A stretch of DNA of 64,000 bases from Monodelphis domestica (taxonomy: Eukaryota; Chordata; Mammalia; Didelphimorphia; Didelphidae), in assembly GCF_027887165.1 (NCBI RefSeq), contig NC_077227.1, forward strand, positions 80,865,430 to 80,929,429. Reading direction: 5' to 3'. Positions 10,980-21,600 of this stretch are shown piece by piece. The position numbers and the translations under genes were made by a program. Under the pieces are notes generated by a model, which ran no database searches, was not told where the DNA came from, and worked only from the letters and a program-made list of their open reading frames with translations. The stretch's first letter is position 1; each line of letters begins with the position of its first letter.

Positions 10980-12200
10980 TATATTTTCGTGATCCTTTTG
11001 CATGTTCTGTTATTTATCTTGTCTGACCGCGCACTCAACACTTCTAGAAATGAAGAACAACTCTGGTCCGGAGCATATGCAAACCAGTGCCTGAGCATGC
11101 TCAGTGAGTTGCCCTGGACCACAGAGGGATCCGATCCTGAGATGCCACTTCTGGTTTTAACAGGGACTGAAACAGGAAGTTGAAGAAGGGAGGGATAAGA
11201 GAGAATAGCGTTTGTGGCTCGGTGCCTAATGAGCTTCCCTTGTCAGCCTGTTACTCACAGCTGTGAGAAACTGAGGCTGTTACAAAGGACCTCTGCGCTC
11301 TGCGTTGGGCTCTGTGGATAGGCGGAGGGGAGGAGGGTGAGGTCAGCACGTAAGGGGAATGAAAGGGCAGAAGGGGATGGGCAGAAGAGAAGAGAAGAGA
11401 AGAGAGACTGAAAGAGACAGGAAACATGGCTCATGCCTTGAGTGCCACTGATGCTGGTTTTCTCCTCATTATTTAGTTCGTTTTACATAAAGAGAGAAGC
11501 CGGACCAAAGGTGCAGTTAAAGGAGCGTTAACGGCGTGATTTACAGCTGGAGGGCAAACCTCCTAAGAGGTGCCTCCTCCTCGGTTATCCCCGGACTCCC
11601 AATCTATCAACTGAGCCTGGGACTGAGAGGCTGTGACTTCTGCTTTCACAGCTCCTCTGGGGGTGGGGAGGGGAGCCCAAAGGAGGATGCTGTCCGACAT
11701 CCCTTAAAATGCAGAGTTTCGAGATGAGTGTAACTCTGGGGCGTGCAGACACAATGATAACTGGGAGCTGAGACCCGAGTTCTGAATCCATTTTTGATTT
11801 TGTGAAACATTGCCGGAGGTAATGTTTTGAGTTCGTTTCCTAGACCACCTTCTAGCAGGTTTGATCTTCCTCTTAGTTTCTCCAGCACCCTGCTCCCAAA
11901 GACCTAGTTGTCAGATTGAGACTGAGACTTCAGACTATCTGTAGCAAATTTTAGGCAGACGAAGTAGGGCATACGTGAAAATAGGTGGGTGGAAGCCAGA
12001 TGGCAGATTTTTGAAACCGAACCATGTATGTGTAAAGGTTGTGGCTGGGGCACAAAGAAGGTATGTAGTGAGTATCAGCTAGCAGCCCAACACGGCTAGT
12101 CACTGTGGGTGATACACAAGCAAAAAACAAGATTACTCCCCTCATACAGTAGCAATCCATTCCTCAGTCCAGACACTTGGAAAAACCAAACCATTCGAAG
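10980..12200. promoter_or_regulatory. Repeat-poor block upstream of PDLIM1 (candidate regulatory region)
   Basis: About 1.2 kb without a recognisable interspersed repeat, unlike flanking DNA, and with a higher CpG count than nearby sequence. Includes a 12-bp perfect palindrome TGAGCATGCTCA (11092-11103), an octamer-like ATGCAAAC just before it, and a purine-rich gagaagagaagag tract near 11387-11408. It lies 2.4-3.6 kb upstream of the ATG. Regulatory function is inference. Confidence 0.4.
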
Positions 12201-12378
12201 TGATTTTTTTAAAGACCTAGATGGGATCTGACCTCCAACGCAACTTCTTTAATTTTATTTGTTTTGTGACAGGTGATCTGTAATTTCATGGATTTAGTCA
12301 GTTCCTATTGAGGGAACTCCCTTGACCAATGAAGATCATTTTAAAGTTTTACTTAGAGTTGCCTTAGAGACCTTAGAG

Positions 12379-12574
12379 CTGTGTTGTGAAACCTATGGTG
12401 TGCTGGAGGGGGCTGCTCCCTCCCCCCTATGCCTAAGGACATTTTTCACATCACTGGCCCCTCTGCCCAACAGCCCAATGGGAGTGCTTCCTTCCTCTAG
12501 TCTGGGGGGAGGGGGGAGGAGTGGTTCACATGCAGCCTGAAGGTACTCCATCTCTAAAAGATTCACCATCACTG
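12379..12574. mobile_element. Non-autonomous hAT element (MITE) with 8-bp TSD
   Basis: 196 bp with imperfect terminal inverted repeats: left CTGTGTTGTGAAACCT, right reverse-complements to CAGTGATGGTGAATCT. It is bounded by identical 8-bp duplications CCTTAGAG (12371-12378 and 12575-12582), the hallmark of hAT insertion. The GC-rich interior has no coding capacity. Confidence 0.85.
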
Positions 12575-12618
12575 CCTTAGAGTTTCTTGGGGCACTGAAA
12601 AGGGCATCTTCCTGGGAA

Positions 12619-13490
12619 TGGCTAGGTAGCACAATGGATAGAACATCAGCTTTAAGAGTCCTGGGTTCACATCCTGGAAAGCAATTTTGGAGCTATGCCC
12701 AAAGGGTACTAAAAGACTGTCTGCCCTTTGATCCAGCCATAGCACTGCTGGGTTTGTACACCAAAGAGAAATAAGGAAAAAGACTTGTACAAGAATATTC
12801 ATAGCCACACTGTTTGTGGTGGCAAAAAAACTGGAAAATGAGGGGATGCCCTCGGCTTGGGGAATGGATGAACAAATTGTGGTATATGTTGGTGATGGAA
12901 TACTATTGTGCTCAAAGGAATAATAAAGTGGAGAAATCCCATGTGAACTGGAACGACTTCCAGGAATTAATGTAGAGTGAGAGGAGCAGAACCAGGAGAA
13001 CATTATACACAGAGACTGTTACACTGTGGTATAATCGAATGTAATGAATGGACTTCTCTACTAGCAGCAATGCAATGATCTAGAACTATTCAGAGGGACA
13101 TATGAGAAAGAACGCTATCCACACTCAGAGGAAGAACTATGGGAAAAGAAACACAGAAGAAAAACAACTGCTTGATCACATGGTTCAATGGGAATGCAGA
13201 CAATAAAAGATCAAGCTAGTGCAAATAATAATATGGAAATGGGTCTTGATCAATGACACATGTTAAACCCAGTGGAATTATGCATCAGATACAGGAAGGG
13301 GGTGGAGGGAGAGGAGGGAAGGAACATGAGTCTTGTAACCATGGAAAAATATTCTAAATCATCTTATTAAATAAAATATTTTTTCAAAAGAGCCCTGAGT
13401 TCAAATGTGGCCTCAGATGTTTCCTAGCTGTGTGATCCTGATTGCTGCTTTTTGGTCTTAGAATTGATACTAGAAACAAAGGTAAGAGTT
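12619..13490 (+). mobile_element. SINE-B split by an L1 insertion
   Basis: Left piece 12619-12671 is the tRNA-like head ('ggctaggtagcacaatggat..gttcacatcc'). The right piece, 13388-about 13490, resumes 'ccctgagttcaaatgtggcctcag' and runs through to the 'cttagaattgatac..ggtaagagttt' tail. The break coincides with the L1 borders. Confidence 0.85.
12672..13387 (+). mobile_element. L1 3' end, about 716 bp, inserted in a SINE
   Basis: Contains the decayed C-terminal part of L1 ORF2 ('ctgccctttgatccagccatagcactgctggg', 'ggaatggatgaacaaattgtggtatatg') and the marsupial L1 3' UTR ending 'ttgtaaccatggaaaaatattctaaatcatc' plus an A/T tail. The target duplication is about 18 bp (AAGAGTCCTGGGTTCA at 12654, AAGAGCCCTGAGTTCA at 13388, two mismatches). 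Confidence 0.9.
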
Positions 13491-13528
13491 TAGAAAGGAA
13501 AGAAAGAAAGAAAGAAAGAAAAGGAAAA
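13486..13528. repeat. (GAAA)n simple repeat
   Basis: Gaaa-type repeat that grew from the poly(A) end of the split SINE-B. Confidence 0.85.
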
Positions 13529-13529
13529 G

Positions 13530-13740
13530 TTACGTGACTTGAACTCAGTTTCACAGTCAATATTTCAGAGGAGGGACTTAAAACCAGATTATCTTTGCCT
13601 GGAAGGCCAGCTTTCTCTCCACTCACTGACTACAACAAGCTGCCTGTTCTGCTCTTCATTTTATAGATAAGGAAAGAGAAGCCTGGAAAGATGGTGTCCT
13701 GCCCAAAGTTACAAAGAGAATTAGAGGCTCTGGCCAGTGC
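13530..13740 (+). mobile_element. Decayed MIR fragments
   Basis: 'gtgacttgaactcagtttcacagtcaa' and 'cttcattttatagataaggaaagagaagcc' resemble MIR core pieces. 13741-14040, up to the promoter, shows no repeat. Confidence 0.45.
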
Positions 13741-14363
13741 TCTTTCCAAGTTCCAGAAATTTCTCATCCCCAAGTTTAAGATGACCTTTTCTTACATTTT
13801 TCAGTCCGTGGAGTTACAGCAACTCCTTCAGTCCAGGCCTCTTTCTCCAAACTCTGAACTATTCATGCCGGGCAGAGTTGCTAAACTTAATAAGTCCTGA
13901 CCTGAGAAAACTTTGAAGACGAGTTAGATTGTCCCTGGAATGAGAAAAAATCAGCTGTTAGTATGCTTAATAGAAGTGAACATGGGATTGAGCTCAGGTA
14001 AAATAACTGCACAGCTCTTCAAGGGTTAAAAACCAAATACCGGTGCAGCCCCACCCTTCCTCTCCCCACCCTTCCTCACCTTGTGGACCCGGCAGGGGTG
14101 CGGGTCTCAGCCTGCCCGAAACGCCTGCTTAGAGCCTCGGGCTCCCTGGCCAGGGTGGGGTGGGGGGATACAGGGTTGGGAGGGGGCAGCAGGAGCTAAT
14201 GGTATCCTCCTGTGTCTCCACCCTGTGCGCCCCTAAATTAGCCCAATCCTCGAAAGCACTCCTTCCGCTCCTCCGTATGCCCTGCGGTGGAGGTGCCCTG
14301 GTTTAACCTGATGGCGAGGACCAGTTTAGGGCCAGGAAGAGAGGGGGCACTGGATCTGGGCGA

Positions 14364-14384
14364 GGGCCAGGGCCAGGGCCAGGG
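14364..14384 (+). promoter_or_regulatory. G-quadruplex-forming motif in the promoter
   Basis: Perfect (GGGCCA)3GGG on the sense strand: four G3 runs with identical three-base CCA loops, 221-241 bp upstream of the ATG. Its pattern satisfies the G3N1-7 rule. Whether it folds in vivo is inference. Confidence 0.6.
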
Positions 14385-14393
14385 CAAAGGCGA

Positions 14394-14435
14394 GGGCGGG
14401 GCCAGGGGCGGGAGCAGACAAGCGGGGCTGGGCGG
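14394..14435 (+). promoter_or_regulatory. Cluster of GC boxes (Sp1/KLF-type)
   Basis: GGGCGGGGCC at 14394-14403, GGGGCGGGAG at 14405-14414 and GGGCGG at 14430-14435, all on the + strand and just downstream of the G4 motif. This is typical of TATA-less CpG-island promoters. Confidence 0.6.
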
Positions 14436-14604
14436 AGCCGCAGCTGTGGTGGCCTCAGCCCCTGCTCTGGCTTAGGCTCTAGCAAAGCTGGTCCGGGGAC
14501 TGCGCTGAGCTGCTCCCTTGTTCGCCCGCTCGTATTCGCTCCCCGCTAGCTCCGAGAGCCGGCTAAGTCCCTTCCCTGTTGGCCGCCTCACTTAGGCTGG
14601 GAAC

Positions 14605-14700
14605 ATGAACACAGAAAAGATTGTCATCCAAGGGCCGGGACCCTGGGGTTTCCGCCTCGTGGGAGGAAAAGACTTCGAGCAGCCCCTCGCCATTTCTCGG
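14605..14700 (+). CDS. PDLIM1: PDLIM1 coding exon 1
   Basis: Encodes residues 1-32: start Met, the first PDZ strand and the PWGF loop, ending ..LAISR. The donor is CGG|gtaagg and the intron is phase 0. The N-terminus [10 protein letters not shown] differs from human MTTQQIDLQG, but from GPGPWGF onward the exon is nearly identical to the human protein. It lies inside the CpG-rich promoter. Intron 1 is 7,441 bp. Confidence 0.97.
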
Positions 14701-15594
14701 GTAAGGTCCCGATCGGGCTGCGGTGCCTGCCCCCGGGGCCGTTCGAGGGCATCGGGGTAGAGAACTGTGCTTGGGCAGATCTAAGGGGACCTAGTGTGGA
14801 GAGAGGGGGTGGCACAGGCACCCTCCGGGGAAACTTGGAGAGGTTGCGGCTCCTGGAGCAGTCAAAGATCTGGTTCCCAGGGCTGGGGGATGTCAGCAGC
14901 CGGTAGCACCCTCCCTCTAGTCCCCGGCCGCTGTCACCCGGGGCTCTGGCCCTGCACGGCGTCCGGGAGCCACAGATTCCTGCGGTCCAGGTGGGGCTGT
15001 TGCAATCCGACCTGGGACTGCCGGAAAACATGCATGGGGTGAGGAGGTGTATTGGTGCTTGCTCCTACTTTCCCTTCGAATAATGATGGGTTAGGGCTGA
15101 AATCTTCGAGAGAAAAGACTTACAGGATCAGTCTTTCACCCCCTGAAACTGAGCGACGGCGAACCAGGACTGTTGTGCATGATTGTCTTATCTGGGCTGC
15201 CCATCAATCACTACTATTTACTACGGAGCACGGGTTGGGGTGGGGTGGGGTGTCGGTCATCCATCGTTCTTGTCCTTCCCAACTTTGCTAGCGGGAGTGA
15301 GTTGGCTGAAGTAGCCCACGCACACCTGCAATCGAAGGCTGAATAACAGAATGTACGTTTTCTTTTAACTTCCCCAGCCCACATTGTTTTTGTTTGTTTA
15401 TTCATTCATTTATTTTTTACTGGCTTAGATCCTTTCCATCTCCTTCACTGAACAGGAAAATCATCTTTCACTTTCCAGCGGGACACTATGAACTTCAGTA
15501 GAAAAACCCGAGTTCAAATGCCACCTGTGATGATTATCATCACTTATCCCCCACCTCCCCCAACCCCACAATAGTTTCCTCACTTATAAAATGA

Positions 15595-15633
<39 letters not shown>

Positions 15634-18600
15634 GGACTAGATGGACATTGAGAATATTTCTAGCTCTAAATCCTATACAACTTTCCTGCTATTGCATCCT
15701 TGAGTAAATCACTTAATTGTAGGTCTCAGTTTCCTCATCTGTAAAATGGGGAAGGGTGTTGGACTAGATGATCTCTGTAGCCCCTTTCAGCTCTTAGTCA
15801 CTCATCCTATGATCTTCTAGACATCCCTTGGCTTTTTGGCTGTACCTCCTACCCCACCCCACCCCCATCTCTATAGTGATTGGGGCAGAAGGAAGAGAGG
15901 TGGTTGTTTCTGGGATTTTCAGTTTTTACTGATTTCATCTGGGAAATTCAGCTTCAGCCTGGAACTACCAGAACTGTTCTCACTCTAAATATTTTGAACC
16001 CCTCAGTGACATGTTGCAGATCCTCTGGCCTGAAGGAGCTCAAATGAATGCCCCTTAGATTGGGGATCTGGGATAGGAGGAGGCATATAGCAGCTGGCAT
16101 CAGTTCTCACAGATGGTGGTTATAAATGCCCAACGATTTTCCTGGCATGCAATAGGTTGTCTGATGTGTGTGTGTGGGGGGGGGAGCAAATACTAATTGA
16201 GGGTGAAGCATATAACAGCAGTGCCTTCTCCCCACCAGAACAAATCTTACATTTCTTTCTAGGCCCAATTTTGAACCACAATCTTCCCTCAACACCTCTC
16301 TTTACAGTTTATTCTACTCCAAGTAGGAAGAGCACCAAATTTGGATTGAAAAGATTTGGTGCTAAGTCCTGACCCTGTGCCATGTATCTGCATGAACTTT
16401 GGCAAAACTCTCTCACTCAATAGACCTCAGTTTCCTCATCTGTAAAATGAGGGGCTTGGCCCAGATGATCTTAAAGTAGAAGCATATGATTTTTCATACT
16501 CCTTGAATTTTTGTAACACTCAGTATAGTCAGTATGAAATCTCACATTTCATATTTCATATACCATATTCACCACTGTTGTGTAAGGACTATTTTTTTGT
16601 TTGTAGCCCAAGAGCCTAGTACAATGTCTTGCACTTAAGTAATTATAGGTTGATTATTTAATTTTATAATGGTAAACACTTATTGTTTACTTGCAGTTAT
16701 TTTTGTATATGTTGTATTCCCTAGTAGAGTATAGGAATGGAGCAGGGATGGTACTCCATTTGATCTTTATGTCTCCATTAATATCTAATAGGAACTTAAT
16801 AACTGCTTTAGGTAAAAGAAGATAATGATACCCTGGCTACAGTGTAAGATCTCCAGTGTCAGTCCTAATTTTTTTTAATTGTTCTTTCATTTTTCCATGA
16901 TCTTTTACAAATATATCCTTCCTTCCTCCTCTTCCTAGCAGGCCATCTCTTATAACAAAGATTAAAAAAAGAAAAAGAATTCAGCAAAGTCTGACAGTAT
17001 ATGTGTGTACTATTCGATACCTTGGGTCTTCCACCTTGTTCTATATCATATCTGTAGTTTCTGAAGAATAGAGCTCACATGGTGTGAATCCTATGGTAAA
17101 TGTCCAGTAAACATGTAGTGGCTGGTTAATGGATAAATAAATACTCCATGTATTTAAATGCCACTTGCATCGTACCGGATTCCTGCTACTTACGTGTATA
17201 TTGTGTATCATTATTTACCACCCTTTCCTAGTTCAGTGATTTATACGTGACACAAACCGTCTTTTAAGTAGAGAATGTTCAGTGAGAAAGCTCAAATGCC
17301 TTTCCTAATTATAGCAGCATCACAAAGCATGTTTAGTGCATGTGGTGTAAGAGTGACCCAGGGCAATGCTAACTGGAAGCCTAAAATCACAGACAGTTAG
17401 AGCTGGAAGAAATTGTAGGCATCATTTCTTCCCTTGGGTTTTAAAGTTAGAAGGTGACTTATTAATCATCCAGTTCAGTGATACAGTGAATGGAGTGATA
17501 TACTTAGAGGCAGGAAGACCCAAATTTGAATCCTGTTTCCGATACCTACAAGCTATGTGACCCTGGGCAAGTCACTTAGCTCTTTTATCTTTTGTCTCCT
17601 TATTGGCAAAATAAAGATAATAATAACACTTAGCTCCCAGGATTATGGTGCCTGGTAAGACTTAAAAGTGCTCAATAAGTGCTAGTAATAACTATTACCA
17701 CTGCCACCACTGCTACCGCCACCACTACTACCACAGCTAGGTGGTAAAGTGGATAGAGTGCTGATTCTGAAGTCAATCATCTTCCAGAGTTCAAATCTGG
17801 CTTCAGACACTGACTAGCTACATGACCCTGAGCAAGTCATATAACCCTATTTACCTTTGTTTCCTCATCTTTAAAATAAGCTGGAGAAGGAAATGGCAAC
17901 CCACTCCATTATGTTTGCTAGGAAAACCCCAGATGGGATCATGAAGGGTCAGACACAACTAAAGTGATTGAACCCCTTTAAACTGGCAAATTTGGGATTT
18001 CTTTCTTTCTTCTCTCACAACAATTTCCAGTTCTTCCTCTAAACATCTTGCCTTGGACCCCTTAGGGTTCTATCCATTTAATAGGTTTTTGATGCTTTCA
18101 TGAACCTAACCTATTATTTCAACTCCTTCATACCATCTCATCTTGAGCAATTCTTGTATGTATTTTCTCATCAATCCTTTACAGAGTGTCTAGTAATCAC
18201 TATTTTTGAGTATTTCCCTAATGGCACTGTTGGCTTTCCAAATCCCTAAGATGTCATCTCAGTGAATTCCATTTTTTCCATTTCAATCTCTCATTTCCCC
18301 CATACTTGTTACCAGAAGCCTTGATCCTGTCCACACCCCAGCCCAAGTGGCTGCTTGGTTTATGTTGACTGTTTTTTTTCTTCTCCCAGCAACTGCCAAA
18401 AGGGCAGGAAGAGGAGGGGCAAGAGATGTAGGAATGAGATTGGCAAGGGTAGCATACTGCTTGACAGTTTGGAAATCCAGCAATATAGTAACTTGTATTT
18501 ATGGTATGTGCTCTTTGCCCTGGAACCCTGAGGGCATACTTAAAAATGGACCCCTTAAAGGTTATCAGTCTGCTTCTGACTTTTTAGAAAAGGCCTTCAC

Positions 18601-21600
18601 CATCTTGAAATAAGTGGGCTTTGTATCATATCTTCCCAGAGGTCAATGGAGCAGGGTCCTTGTCTGAACATGAAAAAGTAAGAAGTTTGGGAGGGAAATG
18701 GACTGTATTTTGAAAATGCCCCTATCCTCTCATCCAATGAAATTGGTCATCTGGGAAATATTAGCAGCTATAGCTGATCTCAGCTGCCACAAGGGGATAG
18801 AATGAAAAGGACTGGAATAGAATGAAAGGGAAGGACGCATCAGAATAACATTTATTCAGTGACTCTATCCCAACATTTACTGGAATGAAATTCATCAAGA
18901 CATTTTTGTGTTGATACTTCCTATAGCGTAGCACCTCCACTGAAAGCAAAGGGGTCTACCCAGCACATCTGCATTCAAGGATGGCACCAATTTTTTAGTA
19001 TTGTTATCTAGAAGATGATAAGAAAATGAGCTTTGCATCTGACTTGAAGAGGTCATGATCTCCTTGGCAATCATGGATGGGAAAACCACCAAGGAATTAA
19101 TGCAAGGCTGTATTAAGAAGAATTGTTTTCCATGCTTTATAGATTCTCAAAGGTCATGCCTTGCTGTGGCCCTGATGTCATTAACTGAAGAAGGGAGGGG
19201 AGAACCCTGATATTTCCTGTACTTTACAAATGGAGGAACTAAAGCCAGCCTGGGTTAAGTAATTGAATTGAATTTACAAAATTTTTCAGTCACAACCTCT
19301 TTTTGACAACTTCCTTGAAAAGAGGATGATAAAGGCCAGGTAAAAGTTAACCCAGATGTTTGTGTCCAAAGATTGCTTTTTGAATAATTACCCAAATGCT
19401 ATTTTCTTAAAAAGTCTGGAATGTTAACTTCCCAAGAGAAATCCTTGGGTACCTACCTGTCATTGGCAAACCCAACAGGGGCTGTCTTGTCTTTATGAAG
19501 AAGTCTCATTGAGAAGGCTGTTAATGCAGATCCTGGAACATCAGAATTGAGGCCTGATAATAAAAACTCACGTTTAGAAAACATTTTAAAGCTTACATAG
19601 AATGTTCTAATGAGTGCCCTGCCAGTTAGGTACTTAGTACAAATATTTATTATTCCTAGTTTATAGATAATAAAGGTGACCTCAAGTGATTTGCCTAAGC
19701 CAGGATTCAAACCTGGGTTTTCTTGACTGAAGCAGAACATTCTTCCGTTGGTGACTCTGCCACAAACTAGCAAGCCTATTAATTTCTGGAGGCCTCAGTT
19801 TCTATTTCTGTAAAATGAAGGGATTGGACTTTATGATCTTTAGGGGTTTTTTGCTGTTCTATGAGGAAACTAATAGAAATTGGATCCTGACCTTAGATAA
19901 AATAAACAGACTGAGGGCAGAAAGGAGCCGTTGCCCTATTCTCTGCCGCATCTAAAAGGAGCAATTGGTACAGACTAGGTGCTCAGTAGAGGTTTGTTGA
20001 ATTACTTGCCCTTCATCCAAATGGCTAGAGCCCCTTGGAGACTATTCTAAGGAGCTGGCAGGGGTAACTGCATTTGCTGCAAAGCCTTTATCCTGGCCAC
20101 TGCCCACAGATAAGGTAATCTCAAGGGCAGATTCTCTCTTCTCTTGACTGTAATGTAATAATTGTTCACGCTTTTTCAATTAATACTTAACAAAGCATTT
20201 CCCACACAACAACTCTGTGAGGTAGGTTAGAATGTTGTTGCCCCATTTTATAGACCGGAAAACCAAGGCTCCAAGAGAACATGCAGCCATAAGTTGCATT
20301 ACCAGCCAGCATTTGAACCTAGGTTTTCATACTCCATGGCCACTCCTCTTTCATGGAATTTATGACCAAATTGAGTAAAAATAACACTGTCATTCCCTCT
20401 TTTTCCTTGTGCATGTCTGATTACTCTTGTGGAGTGTCTCTCAAGTCAAGTCCTGTGGTTTCTGCCCTTTGATATGTGAGGCTGTAAGCTTTCATTGTCT
20501 ATGTGTATTTGGAGTTTATTCAACTAGACTATAAACTCCCAGAGCAGAAACTATGTCTTTAATTTTATGTAAATATCAATAATATTGAAAGAATTTAGAA
20601 TTTAAGTGTCAAAGACCTCAGATTCAAGCCCCAGATGTGACACTTACTAGGCCCTGTGGTCAGACAAAATGATCTCAGGGGTTGCACATAATTCTAAAGC
20701 TCCTATGATTCTAGGCAGATCAGCATCCCTGGTCCTCAATTTTCCCATCTGTAGAATGCATATAACAATTTTTATAAGTTGATTTTGAGGAAAGCACTTT
20801 ATAAAACTTAAAGAACAACAAAAGCATGAACTATTGTAGATTCCTGGTTTCTGACATTGAACAATGGTAAGTGGTCAACTGAACTGAAAACATCTGATTA
20901 TTTATATGTAGCCCTTTAAGGCTTGCAAAGCAGTTTATATATATTTTCATCTGATCCTCACTACATTCCTTTGAGGAAGGAACTATTATCCCCATTTTAT
21001 AGAAAAAGAAACTGAGGCAGAGATAAATTAGGTGATTTGTAGTCAAACTGCTAATGAGCTGTTCCAAGTGGGATCTGAACTCAACTTTGACAGATTTCCC
21101 CCCATCCACTAGACCACACTGCCTCACATTAGGTGGTGATCTTTTTTTTCTATACCCCATGGGTTTTCCCTTTTCACCATATTCCATATTTGCTAGCAAA
21201 ATTAGAGCAAAAACTAGTTTGTCATTGGAGTTTCTGTAAGTCCTAATTGAGCTTCATTCTTCTAAGAGAGAACAAATTAAAGGACTGGGGTAGAGACAAC
21301 AAAGAAGGCAGGAGAGATGATACCTTTTTTCTAAGCCCTATTTACTTGGGCATATTTCCATAACATTCTCTTGTGAGATCGTAAGCTGAAAGAAAATATA
21401 GTAGGCCCCAGCTGCTAATCCCTCCTGCCATACGGCCCACCCCCAACTTGGGCCATGTCTCCTTTGCTATAGAAAAGGAAAGGTGAGATCAGCTGGCTTC
21501 TGCATGGAATGATTCTGCTTTGACAACAGACCACTGGATGATTAAAGAGCTATTAAAAGCAGGTGTTGTGGCTTCAGATTGCTTTGATATCCTTCTTATT

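Larger units (their letters stand above)
14041..15050 (+). promoter_or_regulatory. PDLIM1: CpG-rich promoter region of PDLIM1
   Basis: A clear local jump in G+C and CpG frequency compared with the AT-rich surroundings, covering about 560 bp upstream of the ATG, exon 1 and the start of intron 1. No convincing TATA box is visible. No ATG occurs between about 14475 and the chosen start. The transcription start cannot be fixed from sequence alone; it probably lies within roughly 200 bp upstream of 14605. Confidence 0.8.

Noticed and set aside
12700-12900. Possible host coding exon on the + strand (ctgccctttgatccagcc..)
   Set aside because: It matches the L1 ORF2 C-terminal region, is broken by stops, and lies inside a TSD-bounded L1.
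14287-14485. Short ORFs on both strands in the CpG island
   Set aside because: High G+C lowers stop frequency, and the Gly/Gln-rich and Pro/Arg-rich translations come from the GGGCCA repeat. A uORF would require a transcription start upstream of 14287, for which there is no evidence.
17733-17830. tRNA gene-like sequence (A- and B-box-like motifs)
   Set aside because: These are tRNA-derived heads of SINEs, repeated throughout the window, with no cloverleaf acceptor stem and continuous with CORE and tail.
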